A stretch of DNA of 64,000 bases from the NCBI GenBank assembly GCA_037962975.1, contig CM075673.1, forward strand, positions 15,298,001-15,362,000, given 5' to 3'. The translations under genes and the position numbers were made by a program. Position 1 is the stretch's first letter, and every line of letters starts with the position of its first letter. The notes beneath the pieces were generated by a model that saw only the letters and a list, made by a program, of their open reading frames with translations, did no database searches and was not told the origin of the DNA. Shown in pieces: positions 1 to 12,428 of the stretch. The DNA is from Clitoria ternatea. Lineage: Eukaryota > Streptophyta > Magnoliopsida > Fabales > Fabaceae.

Positions 1-855
1 TTTTAATACAATTAAACGTCTTCTGTAACAAGAGGGATGTGATTAGGCAATGAACAAATTATGCAGAGGGATGTGAGTGATGTAGATGGGATTTGTCTCT
101 CCTATGTGACAGGAGTGATATCTATAGGCCACTTGATGGAGTAAGACTAAGAAAACGCATGACCATGCTAGAAAGAATAAATATTAGATATTTATTCGGA
201 TTCAGTATATTTCGGTATCAAGTAAAATAAATTGGGCCGTACAAGGATGACGCGACCATGCCTTGGGCCCAATTAGGATATCGTGACAAAAGGAACAAAC
301 ATATTAAATAATTATCACTTATAGGTTATGTTGATAATATTCGGACATAATGATGCATTGCTAGATGCCGTTCTTATTTTATATTAATAATAAAATAATT
401 TATTATTAATATGACTGAGTATTTTACCTGTAGGGTCACACACATAGAGTAAGCCCATCAGAAAATGTTGTCTTATTTTAGTTGGACTAAAATAAAGCTA
501 TTGGGCCTAACTCATTTGGAATAAGTAAGGAGCCCAATTTTAGAGAGAACAAATTAGGTCAAACCTAAGCCTATAAATAAAGCATAAGATGCTCATAGGC
601 CGTTCACTCAAGTGAGACACAAATTCGCAAAAGTTGCAAGAGCTACACGCCGTCAAACTAGCAGTTGGCAAGTGTTGCGATTCTGGTGGGAGTGCTCATG
701 TGGACTCCTAAAGGACGAGGCTACGACTGCTTCGGTGTTCTTCAAGAGGTAATCCAAAAATGATTTTTGTGTTTGTTTTGTGCTTTGAAACACGAAACCT
801 TGCAAATCCTTTGGAATCTCTTTTTTTCTGCTGTTCATGTTTAGGGATTTCCTAA
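1..855. mobile_element. Unidentified LTR-like repeat abutting a truncated Ty3 element
   Basis: No coding capacity is seen. The stretch has LTR or promoter-like composition: repeated GGGCCCAATT/TTGGGCC words at about 230-290 and 500-545, and a TATA-like CCTATAAATAAAG near 571. A transcribed-leader-like stretch runs on to about 770. At about 855 sequence recognisable as the Tat gag-pol of the next entry begins abruptly, so this DNA replaced, or was joined to, the 3' part of that element. I could not find both ends or a target duplication. It could be a copia-type solo LTR or part of one that extends beyond the window. Confidence 0.35.
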
Positions 856-1141
856 CAGGAACTACCCATGAATTCTCATCAAAGGCTCGATACGATATTG
901 CATTCAACAACGGTGCCAAAGGTATACTGGGCGATGATAAAGTGCTCTGCACCACTGTAGTTGTACTGCCAGGCTGCTTCGTGCTCGTGAGCCACGAGAG
1001 AATATCCGCCCTAGTGTTTTCTTCCCTCGACACATGCTTAAACTCCAACACAGAGAATCTCCCTTTCAACTCATTCACACAATTTAGGTATAGTTGAAGC
1101 TGAGGCTCACGAACTTGATACTCACCTTGAATCTACGATAT
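856..1141 (-). pseudogene. Tat-lineage pol fragment (RNase H to integrase linker), distal side of CACTA insertion
   Basis: The minus-strand translation includes FKHVSREENTRADILSWL, the end of the second RNase H region, then STKQPGSTTTVVQSTL and RAFDENSWVVP. These match, in order, the same segment of the better-preserved Tat element at 24190-24370 (FKHVPREENTRADILSRL, STKKAGCTTTVVQSTL, RSFDDNSWVAP). It is the continuation of the pol relic at 6514-10458, from which it is separated by the CACTA transposon. Homology ends at about 855, before the integrase zinc finger, so this copy has lost integrase and its 3' LTR within the window. Confidence 0.8.
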
Positions 1142-1184
1142 CACTACACCACTAAAAAAACCCTGAACAGCTACCACAAATTAG

Positions 1185-1975
1185 CGACCACAAACACCCG
1201 TCGCTAAATAGCGACCGCCTTAGCGACCACCCCACCAAAAAGGGACCCTAAAATTTGTTAGCGACTGGAATAGCGACCGGAATATTACGCGGTCGTTAAT
1301 CCTTGTCAAAACCATCGCTATAATGGTCGCTATATTTTAGCTCCACTATTTTTTGTTTCCCGCCTGGGTTTTCAGTTGGCGGCAAACAGTTGCGACGGTG
1401 AACTACCGTCGCTAATGTTCCCTCCAAATCCAGCGACGGTCTTAACGCGTCGCTATGGTTTGTACTTGTGACGGAAGTCTTCGTCGTCGCTATTCTAGAA
1501 ATAATCCGTGACGGAGCTGTGCTACCGCCGCTAAGAAACTATCGAGTTGTGACGAAGCCCTTTGCCGTCGCTAATATTTTCACCTTCATATATTTTTGTT
1601 GTGGAAGTTAGTGACGGTTTGGAGGTGCCGTCGCTATTTTTGTAGAGGTTAGTGACGGCTATGCTCTACCGTCGCTATGTTTTTCGTCTACAGGTTAGTG
1701 ACGGTGGGGTGACATCGTCGCTAATATTCAGGAGATTAGTAACGGATGTGTTCGGCCGTCGCTAATATTTAGTAGTTTAGTAATGGATGTGGTCACCCGT
1801 CGCTATTAATTTCGCTTCCCTCCACTTTTTCCTTTTAATAATTGAATCTAGGGATGGTGGGTTGTATCCGTCGCTAAGGTCAGGAGAATAGGGACGGAGG
1901 TGTTCTACCGTCGCTAACTGGGGAATTTTAGCGACAGTTGTAGCGACGGGTTTGATCCGTCACTAAGGTTTTAAT
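1185..1975. repeat. Left subterminal repeat array of CACTA element
   Basis: Dozens of short GTCGCTA, TAGCGAC and GTGACGG words recur every 15-60 bp in alternating orientation, with degenerate copies such as TAGTAACGGATG. In En/Spm-type elements such clusters bind the TNPA-like protein and bring the two ends together. The array ends where a pyrimidine-rich tract of CCTCC/CTCTC words (about 1995-2220) begins, a plausible promoter or leader of the element gene. Confidence 0.85.
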
Positions 1976-4566
1976 GTAACTCGACAGCAACCCCTTTCCC
2001 TCTCAGTCGCCCTAACTTTCCCTCTCAGTCACCTCTCCTCCCTGCCTCCCTTCGTCCGGCGTCCCCCTCCTCCCTCCCTCCGTACACCTCCCTTCCTCCC
2101 CCCGACTTACTCTCTCATCTCCGTCCTTGTCCCTCCGTTCCTCCGTCCCTCTCCCTCAATTCCTCCCCTCGAAGTTCCTCCCTCAGTTACTCTCTCATCA
2201 ATTTCCCAACTCTCTCTGTTCGTCGTTCAGGCTTGGCGCAATCGTCGTCTCCGCTCATCGTCATCGCCTCTGGTCCTCCTCCTCGTCTCTGCTCCTCGTT
2301 GTGTATGTTTGCTTTCTCATTTACACTTTGTTCTCGCTTCTTGTCGTTTTCTGAAGTATTGGTAACACCCATTTTCTGAAACAAAATTTGAGTTCGCTTC
2401 GAGATATCATTCTATGGCTGAATTGAGATTCGGACAGGAATGAGAGTTTTGAAAATTTTTTATGCAATAATCTTGAAGAAAATGTTTAATGTTAATTTAA
2501 TTCATAAAATTGGCATAGCAGGTTTGGTCAATTTGGTCCCTGTTAAATAAATTTTAATTATGTGTTTCAAAAGATAGAGAGGTAGAAAGTTTTGAACTGT
2601 ACTGGTTTGTTGTTTTGAATGGAAAGAAAAATAGAGAAAAAAGAAGTTTAACTTTTGTTCCTAAAAGCTAAACAAAGTAGTTCAAGCTAGCAAGTAGTTC
2701 TTCTAGTTTTACTGTTTGAGTTTAAGCTTTGCTAAGAATGTAGATTTTTCATTCACGACATTTAAATTTTGTTCAATATTTATCAATGAAAATTCTTTTA
2801 TTGCTTCATATCTTGTTAGCTAAAACTGCAGTCCTTTATTGCTTCATGATTTTTTCAAACGAGCCTTTCCCTCTCCCTGTGTGAATATTGACTCTGTAGC
2901 AACTTTTTTCTATAGTTCGCCTCATACATTCTGACTACATTCTGATTGTGCCATTATAATTTTGATTTATATCATAATTGATGTGTTAGTACTGTAATTA
3001 TAATTTTGATTCCCCCAAATCCTTTTTTGTTTGTTTGGACTTTAATTTTTCTTATTTTATTAAGCTTAAAAAAATCTCATTTTTTCCTTCTTATATGTTT
3101 GATAGGTGCCTAGGTGATCCTGAGTCTAGCAAACATATGTAAGTGCATTAATATACAACTGAGTCCAAACTCAAAAAATACCTATAAATATAACCTATAA
3201 CATATAAAGTTTTTACTTTTCAAATAAGTCAAAAGCTAGTCGTGATAATTACTCTCGTCTCAAAAAGCTAGTCCATATTTTTCTATAAACATCTTTGGCA
3301 TCCACTGTGAAATAAGTTAATTTTGTTGTATCATTATCCAGTTAATTGTAATGTAGTTTTAGTGAAATTACAAATTAGGTTGCATATATATCATTTTACA
3401 AAGAACCATTTTTTTAAATTATTAGAAGGAAATACTAAGGCCCCCTTTTTTTCACATCTAAGAAGAGGAAAGCAAAGAAGGGAATTTTCAGGCTACCAAG
3501 AGTTTATTTCAATTTATTTATCATCCCAAATCATTTAACATTCTGTTTCATGTAATCAAATCTTCATGTGAGTGATGTGTCCTTTAAATTCTGTTTCAAT
3601 TTACCCTCCCACTTAGAGTGCAATACTTGGATGGAAATTAAGATTCATGCATTTTGCCTATGATGTGTTCTTTCAATTGTTAATTTTTAGTGTAACTATT
3701 TTGGTTTTGTGATTTGAGTGAGATGTATATCTGCTTGTGGGATATAGTGGAAGTGAATAGGTTGAGGCTTGAGTTTTTAGAGTTACTGTTTTGGTTTTGT
3801 GATTTAAGTGAGATATAAAATCTGATTGTGGGCATTTGAGTTTCCCTTTTCACTTTTAACTTATCAAACAAAACTTATATAAGTGTTAGGCATTTGTAGG
3901 CATTTGAGTTACATGTCGATTCAAACCCTAAACCATAATTAGACCTGTTTTGAACTCAAACCCATTTCTTGTTAAATTCACTCACCATGGCCACTTGAAA
4001 TTAAGTAGTAGTGCTTAATTAAGAACCAGAAAATTGATCAACAAGATGAAAGGGAAAATGAAAATTTTTCCTCTGTTTATATTAACATAAAATTATCCCA
4101 TAAAAATGAACATTTAGATAGGTATTTCATTGGTTAATGTAAGGCTGCATAAGTTATAACACAATGATTGTTACCACTAAACAACATCTATCCACCTTCA
4201 ACTATTGAATTGAATAATTATACGCTAGATCATACACCAACTCAAGTCTTAAAATTAAATTGAAAGAGCAAAGTTGTTTATTAAGAAAAACAAAATTTAA
4301 TATTAGTTAGATATGTTTGACAATCAACAACAATAGTCTTATAGATTATAAGGTACATTTTTATTGAAGCACGTGACAAAAATAGTATGACAGATCTTTA
4401 AAGAAAGGAATCTGCTGCAATTTACAATATAGAGAACTATAGTGATATACTCCTTACAAGGATTACCAGTGTTATTAATTTTGATTTCTCATTTTATTTT
4501 ACAGCGTGATTATACTGCTGTAAAATAGACCTGTTATTAATTTTGATTTCTCATTTCATTTTACAG

Positions 4567-5590
4567 CGTGATTACCAGTGGGCGGAGGGTATGATTGATG
4601 AGATTAGGAAGGTCTTTGCCACAAAGACCTCCAAAATCATCAAGAGTACCCTTTGGAAGGTGAGGGACAAGGGTGAGCGCCCTCGTTGGATCCTGGAGGA
4701 CCATTGGGACGGGATGGTCCAGAAGTGGGGCGGGGTCCCGTTCCAGCAGGCGAGTGCTCGGAACAGGGCCAACAGAGCCGCCGATGCTGCAGCCTCAGTT
4801 TACACTGGGGGTAGCATCTCAACCCTCGAGCACAAGAAAAGATTTGTAAGTATATTTATGTTAGACATTTCTATTATGATTCGTCTGACATGTTTACAAA
4901 TAATAATCTCAATGTTTTTTGTCCACCACAGGAGCTGAGGGAGCACCAGGAGCCTTCTTTGTTTGAGGTCATGCAAACCAAGAAGAACAAAGCCGGTGCA
5001 TGGGTAAACCAGAAGACTACGGATCTAGCGGTATTTACTTTTAACTGACCCATGCTTATAATTTACAAATCAGCTTACTAATCCTATCGTTGTTTTTGAA
5101 TTTACAGGAGGCGTATCAGGCCAGGAGGGCCGAGAAGGAGGCAGACCTGGTGGCTTCCACTCCTGAAGGGGAGGTTCCTCCCACCCTATCTTGTTCTGAC
5201 GATAACGCCATCTATATGGAGGCTGTTGGCGGTGTGAACAAGAAAGGGAGGGTATTTGGATTGGGTGGCGTCGGCACGCAGCTGGCGAAAAAGGGGAAGA
5301 CCCCTTCCTCTTCGTCTTCCTCTGGTCTTCCGACTGAGGTCGTTCAGGTAATTCAAAACCTGAACGATGAGCTACAGGAGGAGCGACGTCAGAGGCAGTT
5401 GTTGTTGGAGCGGGCCGAGGCGGACCGATAGAAAGCCGAAGCGGACCGACAGCGGGCCGAGGAGCAGCACGCCGAGACTCGTCGGCAACTTGCTCAGCAG
5501 CAGGAGCTACTGATGCAGTTGATGGCGAGGCTACCTCCCCCCACTTCCCAAGCGCCCCCACCACCACCCCAGGATCCCCCACCACCATGA
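4567..5590 (+). pseudogene. En/Spm plant transposase C-terminal domain (Transposase_24-like), broken
   Basis: Three exons can be joined: 4567-4845, 4932-5030 and 5108-5590, each with AG/GT borders and in frame. They encode RDYQWAEGMIDEIRKVF, then WILEDHWDGMVQKWG, TGGSIS..EHKKR, LFEVMQTKKNKAGAWVNQKT and a coiled, charged tail with QEERRQRQLLLERAEADR. The order HTGGSIS-like, E..QT....G.WV and the following A.YQARRAEKEAD segment fits the En/Spm (Ptta) plant transposase family. An in-frame TAG at 5429-5431 cuts the tail; the frame then stays open to TGA at 5588-5590 through a proline-rich end. The first exon lies inside a local duplication of its own intron end (see findings). N-terminal exons were not recognised. 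Confidence 0.7.
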
Positions 5591-5924
5591 TTGTATTTTT
5601 ATTATTTATACACATTGTATATTTGATTTTTAGTTATATTATATTTCATTCAGTTTTTATTTTGTCATTCTTTATTTATTATGTCAATATTTATTGGTAA
5701 TTACATTCAAATCAAAAAGCCTTATTGTACCTATCATTAATAATTCAACCTATTTGATAAATTAATTTAATCTATTATTTTGTTTTTAATAATAATTTAA
5801 TATTTTAACAAAATTATTTAAATTTAATTATAAAATTTTATCAGCCAATACAAAATATAAAATATTTAACAAAACCTATATAAATATTAAAACTATTTTT
5901 TTTAAAAAAAAGTTTCCAATTAGC

Positions 5925-6490
5925 GATGGCAAAGGATGGTCGCTGTATTGTTAAAAACAGCGACGGATAAGAGTGGTCGCTGTAGTGTTTACAACAGCGA
6001 CGGAATATCGTGGTCACTGAATTGTTAAAAACAGCGACGGTCCTAAGTGGTCGCTGTATTGTTTACAACAGCGACAGAATATCGTGGTCGCTGAATTGTC
6101 ACAAACAGCGACGGTGCTAAGTCGTCGCTGTATTGTCAGAAACAGCGACGGAATCTCGTGGTCGCTGTTCTTAACAACAGCGACGGACATAGGTGGTCGC
6201 TACATGAGTACCATAGCGACGGCGAATGGTGGTCGCTGGTGGCTGCTAGTAGCGACGGGGTATTGAGGTCGCTGTATGGCACACTTAGCGACGACTGGTG
6301 TTATTGGGGGCAGAGACGATTTTAGCGACGGCCTTACGCCGTCAATACGGTAGCGACGGCATGTGTGTGGTCGCTGATGTGTTTTCGACGAGGGTTTTAG
6401 CGACGTCCTATGTCCCGTCAGAGATGCCGTCGCTAATGGTTTTAACGACGGTCGTCGCATGGATTAGCGACCAATTCTTTCCGTCGCTAA
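5925..6490. repeat. Right subterminal repeat array of CACTA element
   Basis: About 20 alternating AGCGACGG and GTGGTCGCTG words, spaced roughly 20-35 bp apart, mirror the left subterminal array in inverted orientation. A regular submotif of the form ACAGCGACGG...TGGTCGCTGTATTGT repeats about every 55-60 bp between 5940 and 6180. It is the second binding-site cluster expected for an En/Spm-type element. Confidence 0.85.
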
Positions 6491-6513
6491 CAGGTGTTTT
6501 TTTAGTAGTGCTA

Positions 6514-9500
6514 GCTGTGAGTCACTGTAGAGGGTTACTTCTGTTGCTCCGATGTCAATCACGGCCCGGAGTCTGGCCAGACATGCTTCATATTCGCCCT
6601 GGTTATTGGAAGTTTTAAAATTAAATCAAAGAGAGATTTCTACATGCACACCGTCATCACTCTCGATGATGACGCCAGCTCCACATCCTTTACTATTCGA
6701 TGACCCATCTACATAGATGATCCAGTGTGCACGAGGTGTGGATGGGTCTGCTCCCGTCATCTCCACGACAAAATCAGCTAAGACTTGGGCTTTGATAGCT
6801 CCTTGAGGTTCATAAGAAACTTTAAATTTAGAAAGTTCAATAGACCACTTAATCATCCTCTCCGCGAGGTCTGGCTTACTTAGAATAGAATGGAGTGGCA
6901 AATTCGTTCTCACTAATATTGGATACGTATGGAAGTACAGCCTCAATCATCGTGAAGCCTAGAAAACTGCAAGAGCTTTCTTCTCAATTTTCTGGTACCG
7001 GCCTTCTACTCCTTGCAGCGTCTTGCTGGTGAAATATACTGGCCTCTACCCTTCTAGGGTTTCCTTGACCAATGCTACTTCCAAAGCTTTATCCAAAATA
7101 GCCAAATACAAAATGAGGGTCTCCCCGGGGTCTGGCTTCACTAAGATCGGGGGACTAAACAACACCTCTTTGAGCTCCTGGAATGCCTGCTCTTGCTCCT
7201 ATCCCATTCGAATTTCTTGGATTTTTTCAATACTTTGTATAGGGGAAAGGATCTATGCGCCATCTTGGGCATGAATCGAGCTAGTGCTGCCACCTTTCCA
7301 TTTAGAGATTACACCTTCCTCAATCTCTTCGGACTCTACATGCCCAGTATTGCTTGGCATTTCCCAGGGTTTGCTTTAATGCCCCGCTGAGTTAACATGA
7401 AACCCAGAAATTTCCCAGCTGGGACTGCGAAAGTACATTTTAATGGGTTTAGCCTCATGTTATATTACTTCAATCATGTAAATACCAGGCGTAAATCTTC
7501 GATGTGATCACCCCCAGTAGGGGTCTTGGTAATGATATCGTCGATGTACACCTCCACCAGCTTGGTGTGCATGCCTTCAAACACTTTGTTAATCATACGC
7601 TGGTATGTGGCCCCAACGTTCTTCAGATTGAAAGGCTTAACGGTGTAACAAAAGACACTGCAGTCATTGACGAAAGCAGTCTTTTCTTAATCCTCCTCCC
7701 ACATCGGAATCTGGTTATACCCTGAATATGCATCCATGAAACTTAGGTACTGACAACCAGAGGAATCATCTACCATGCAATCGATATTCGGGAGAGGATA
7801 TGGATCCTTCGGGCAGTAGCGGTTGAGGTCTACATAATCAGTACACATTCTCCCCTTGCCGTTGGCCTTCTGAACCATCATAACATTAGAAAGCCAGGAG
7901 GAATAACGATTTTTTCTGATAAATCCAGCTTTAAGCAGCTCCTCTATCTGTTCACATGCCGCCTTTTACTTCTCCGGCCCCAATCTCCTCTTCTTTTGGG
8001 CAACCGGCCTCGTCTCTGGATAGACGGATAGCTTATGACAATAGAAATTAGGATCCATCTCAGGTATATATGTAGTAGTCCATGCAAAAAGGTCTTTGAA
8101 TTCTTGGAGAAGTGCTAACAGACGTTGCTCCATAATCGACTCCAGATTATCATTGATGTGAGTGACCTTTTCTGGGGAATTTCCTAAAATGACATCCTTG
8201 GAACCACCATCCAACGTAGGCTTTGAGGGTTTGAGTGGGTCGATCTTCAACTTCGCTCTGGGATCAAGATCAATTAAATTGACAGGCCCAGCCGTTGTTC
8301 CTTTGTTGTTCAATTTCCTCTTCTTAGTAAAAGTCTCCAGCTTCACCATATTCAGACTCAGGTTGTAGCAGTACCTGGCCATTTCTTGGTAACCTCAGAG
8401 CGAAGATACGTTATTATCCTTGTCAATGAATTTGATAAGGAGGTGGGAAGTGGACACAATTGCTTTCATTGTGTTCAGAGTTAGACGACCTATGATACCG
8501 TTGTAGGGTGACTCCATATCGATCACCAAGATTCTAGACTTCACCGTTCTTGCTCTAGGCTTACCTTCGAAAGACACAAGGGTTTCAAGGTACCCTTTGG
8601 TGGACTGCTTTGCTCTGTTGAAGGCTGTGAGTTCCTGTGTATAAGGTTGTAAATCTGAATCATTAAAACCTATTCTTTTGAAGCAGTTATAAAAGATAAC
8701 ATTACAGGAACTTCCCTGGTCAACGAGGATCCTCTTAACGTCTTTGTTGGCTATCACGGCGATAATGACCACTGCATCATCACCTCCTGGGACGGTTGGG
8801 CCGAAGTCTTCGTTTGTAAATGACACCAACAGTGCTGCCACGCCGTCTCTGAAAGGGCGGTTGTCCCTAGGCTTCCCCTGTACAGATAGAATCATTCGGT
8901 GATAATTCTTACGAGCTGTGATTGATGCTCCCCCCAGCAAACCCTCTAGAGATCATATCAATTACCTCGCGCTAGCCTTGCCTCTGCTGCTGGGGCATCC
9001 CATCCTGCTGAGCACCCTTACTGATCACAACCCCTTTTTATTTCTCAGCAGTTGAGAACCTCCTGACCGGATTACAATTGTTGTCGCCCTCATCATCGTG
9101 GTCTCTTCCTCTCTTCTTAATCCGGTCTGGTTCATCCAAGGATTTCTCCTTAAATAAGTATTGTTTTAACTTTCCTTCCCTGATGAGGGTCTCCACTGCG
9201 TTCTTCAGTGCTTTACATTCATCCATGGTATGGTCGACCTGTTCGTGGAAAGCATAATATTTTCAAGAATTACTAGGCCTTTTCATTGGAATAGGCTTCC
9301 TTATCCCCTACACACTGAGCGTGGGCTACCCAACCTCTCTCAAAATTTGGGAATTCCTGGAGTTTAGCGGGGCATAGTTGCTGAAAGAGGCTACATGCCT
9401 GTCCCGCTGCTGAGGTCAAAGGCTCATGAAATTGTCTTTCTGGATATGCTTCTCTGGCCTTACCCTATCTTTATCTCTCCATGGTTGAAGGGAAGGCACT

Positions 9501-10458
9501 GATGGCTTTAGTCTAGCTGTTGTGGCCTCCAAATGCATCTTTATGCCCACATACTTTGAGGCTTTCCTCTGAAACTACTCAAACGTCATTGAAGGACTCT
9601 TTGCCAGAGACAGGGCAAAGGCTGATCGAGGTTGTAGAGCCTCAACAACAATATGAAGTTGAATGGCCTCTGTGAGGTTAGGCACCATAGCCGCCTCCTT
9701 GTAAAACCTTTTCAAAAACTCTTTAAGAGTTTAATTTTCTCCTTGTCTGATTTGGGCCAAGGTGTGAGAAGTCCTGGGAATATCTCTAGAAATGACAAAA
9801 TGGCTCTCGAATGCAACTACTATTCCTCCCAGGAGTTTATCAAACCTGAGGGTAGACTCTTGAACCAGCTAAGAGTTTCTTCCGTCAGCGTTCGTAGGAA
9901 TATCCTGCACATTACATCTTCATCTGCTCCCAGATACATGGCCTCATACACGTAAGCATCAAGATGCTTAGTGGGATTTGTCTCCCCATTATACTTTCCG
10001 ATCGAGAGTGGCTGAGTTGTTTGTAAATGCTTTGGGATAGGTACACTCATGAGCCTCCTTGAGAAAGGAACGTTGAGTCTATATGTCCCAGAGGTCACCA
10101 CCGCCTGCTCTTTCTATCTTCCACTAACTCTATCTCTAGAGTCTTGAATTTGCTCCTGCTCCTCATAAGTAGGAATCTTTGAATATTGGAGAGTAGTGGA
10201 TTTCTCTCTCCCAGATGTGTGATGAGTCTCCTCAGCTTGGGATATCGCTTTGTCTCCTATCACCCTTTTCTTCCTTCTCAACTCCATTAACTCCTCCCTG
10301 AGTTGCCTTATAACTTCATCTCGAGGATCTAGGGTTGTGACTGGTACCATCCTTCTCGAGTTGGTTCTAGGGGATTTGAAAACTAGTGTTCTACCAGCAT
10401 GCTGATGGGTCACATCTTCTACGTGACCATCGACGAAATCGTGTCTACCTCCCTCCAT
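6514..10458 (-). pseudogene. Decayed gag-pol of Tat-lineage Ty3 retrotransposon (older copy)
   Basis: Read right to left on the minus strand the parts are in normal order. The gag N-terminus is 10458-10114 (MEGGRHDFV.., then REELMELRRKK) and the gag core 10101-9820 (SVPIPKHLQTTQPLSIGKYN, AMYLGADEDVMCRIFLRTLT). A zinc-knuckle region lies near 9226, with a protease at 8940-8395 (VDQGSSCNVIFYNCF). RT segments are 8382-7687 (ETRPVAQKKRRLGPEK, YSGYNQIP) and VYIDDII near 7530. The RNase H connection and archaeal-type RNase H are at 6946-6626 (HWIIYVDGSSNSKGCGAGV). Frameshifts and stops separate nearly all blocks, so it cannot produce a protein. The archaeal-type second RNase H marks the Tat lineage. 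It is closely related to, but more decayed than, the element at 19368-31556. Confidence 0.88.
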
Positions 10459-10502
10459 AGCTAACTACTGAACTTTTGTGAAAAGTGGGAATAACTCTAT
10501 CG

Positions 10503-10522
10503 TGTCCCACCGGGCGTGCCAA
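10503..10522 (-). other. Primer binding site of older Tat element
   Basis: The minus strand reads TTGGCACGCCCGGTGGGACA immediately after the LTR terminus CAGTTCA. The same motif follows the 5' LTR of the second Tat element at 20151. It is the site where a host tRNA 3' end primes reverse transcription; I did not determine which tRNA. Confidence 0.8.
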
Positions 10523-11323
10523 TGAACTGGTCTGAACCGGAGTCTATGATTCGGTGTATGAAACAGCCACAAGAGTAGGTGATTTTAGTATTTGTACACC
10601 GGTATAGTCGGTATCCGGTATTATAATCTGACCTTTCAGTGGGAGAGACTAGTCTTATTGTCCTGGAGATCCTTCACACCAGACTTTCACGTTGATGGAA
10701 ACGAAAGATGGTGTCACCTGCGAAGATTCTCCAACGCTCAAGTTAGTAGAGTGAATGAGTGTCCAAAGAATACTTGAGCAATGTAATAGTATAGTAAGAG
10801 TAAGAACAACGTAACCTTGCATGTATATGGGAATATGCTATTTATAGTTGAACGTGGAAATTGAATCGTTGGGTGCAAGTGGGCCAGGAGGCTCTAATGC
10901 CATGTGTAGCATATCAATTAGAGTAGTTCAATGCTCAGTGTACGATCGAGAGTAGTTCAATGATCAGTGTACGATTCTGACACAAGAATGAGGAAGATCT
11001 ACCTTTTCCGTATATAGCTCCTGTAGTTGTACTTTGCACCTTTCAACGGGTGACATAGACATCTTCCGCTGTGTAGGGTATCAATCATGATAAGTAGTGA
11101 AACCATTTATCTTGTCGTAGAATTAGGTAGACAGTTATATGTAAAGAACGAATGAGAACGGATCAAGTATCCGATGTCTTAGGTGCTACCTCGGATAACC
11201 GGTGAAGGAAGAGCTCCTAGCATGGTATTTCTACAGTCCAGATGTTGACTTGTGATACTGGTTGACCTGCCAGAATAGTCAAGATGATGTCTTAGTCTGG
11301 AGGCCGGTATCCAGACCGGATCA
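10523..11323 (-). mobile_element. 5' LTR of older Tat-lineage element (801 bp)
   Basis: On the minus strand it begins TGATCCGGTCTGGATACCGG and ends CAGTTCA next to the PBS. The Tat element at 19368 has the same termini (TGATCCGGTCCCAACACCGG and CAGTTCA), so the two belong to one family or sister families. Interior similarity is low to the eye. The flank ATTTA (11324-11328) would be one arm of the target duplication; the partner was lost with the 3' end. Confidence 0.85.
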
Positions 11324-12009
11324 ATTTATAAATGCTTATGTGCATGTTGTGTGGTGTGGATGACCGATTGGTACAGAGTACCTCTCGTTTTGGCTCCAAT
11401 GATTGTTTATGGCCCTGTTGAGCTACTCGGTGGTCAAGTAAGACTCAGTGGTGAGGTGGGGAGCCAGGCGAGCTCGGTGGACCAAGTAGGGTCAACAAGG
11501 TGTCAGGTAGGACCCCTAGATGATGACTAATCCTTTTAGTATCCAAATGCTAAAGAGTTGTATTATATTATGTTGTTTGAGAGTTAGTCATGATATTGTT
11601 TAAATTGATGATGATATTTATGTTATTTGAGTTGATGATGACATTATTATTAAATGATTCGGTAATGATGTTGGTGGTGTTTGAATTACGAATGAGTGTT
11701 GATGAATTAATCGCATTATTAAGACTTTAGCAATTGACTATGATATTGATGAGATTAATGAATTGAATGGTGTGTTGCGAATAAATGAAGATACATGGAT
11801 TAAAAACCAAAAAATGTGTGACGTACTATACTATGCTTTTCCCAATATATGGATTTAAGTTGTTGTCAATGATTTGTATTAATTTATATTGTCAGCCACT
11901 CACCGTTAAATCTGTTTTAGTGACTGAAGACAGGGATGTTATAGAGGCTACAAAGACCAGTACCCCAAGGTGAAGCAATGCTAGGAAAAAGGAGATTTTG
12001 AATAATGAA

Positions 12010-12058
<49 letters not shown>

Positions 12059-12423
12059 GGTGTGTTTTTGAGATTTCAATGATGTGATAATAATGTATAT
12101 ATATTTGTGTTGCTTGTTGACTGATACCGACGCTTACTTGGTGATGTCATAATAATCCTTGATTGGTCACAGTGGTAGATAGATATGTGTGTGTATTATG
12201 ATGAATGTTAGTGATGCATTATAATTGATGGAAATAACTAGGCAATATCAAGGTTTTATTGATCTTATGGCAGTGAGCCAATGATCGTAATGATCAATTA
12301 AAATAGGCAAGTTTTATTTGAATATTTTTTGGCATAGAGCCATTGATTTGTGATATTAAGTTAATTATGGGCAGGTCTTGTGAATTATGTGTGATACGTA
12401 TATGCATAAATGTTTGGTGTTTG
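11324..12423. other. Repeat-derived DNA without genes; TG/TA microsatellite
   Basis: No open reading frame with recognisable content is seen. A compound (TG)n(TA)n microsatellite occupies about 12007-12054. The word AGGGATGTTATAGA near 11934 resembles a mutated AGGGATGTTACA LTR end like those in the right half of the window, suggesting old chromovirus LTR material, but I cannot define borders. Confidence 0.4.
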
Positions 12424-12428
12424 GATGA

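Larger units (their letters stand above)
1147..6510 (+). mobile_element. CACTA (En/Spm-type) DNA transposon, 5.36 kb, nested in a Ty3 element
   Basis: The ends are near-perfect inverted repeats: CACCACTAAAAAAAC at 1147 and, on the other strand, CACTACTAAAAAAAC ending at 6510. The left terminus carries CACCA instead of CACTA. A 3-bp duplication CTA flanks the element (1144-1146 and 6511-6513), the expected size for CACTA elements. Removing the element plus one CTA restores a pol reading that aligns base for base with the related element at about 24073-24100. Both subterminal zones (1185-1975 and 5925-6490) are packed with GCGACGG/GTCGCTA words in both orientations, typical transposase-binding repeats. 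Only an En/Spm C-terminal gene relic is found inside; no TNPD-type catalytic transposase is visible, so it is probably non-autonomous. Confidence 0.92.

Noticed and set aside
1142..1146. CACTA at 1142 as the left end of the CACTA transposon
   Set aside because: Gives no target duplication and would leave a gap in the restored pol sequence; the end at 1147 gives CTA on both sides.
5070..5615. Minus-strand 181-residue ORF in the CACTA element
   Set aside because: Shadow of the Pro/Gln/Glu-rich plus-strand exon that fits the En/Spm family.
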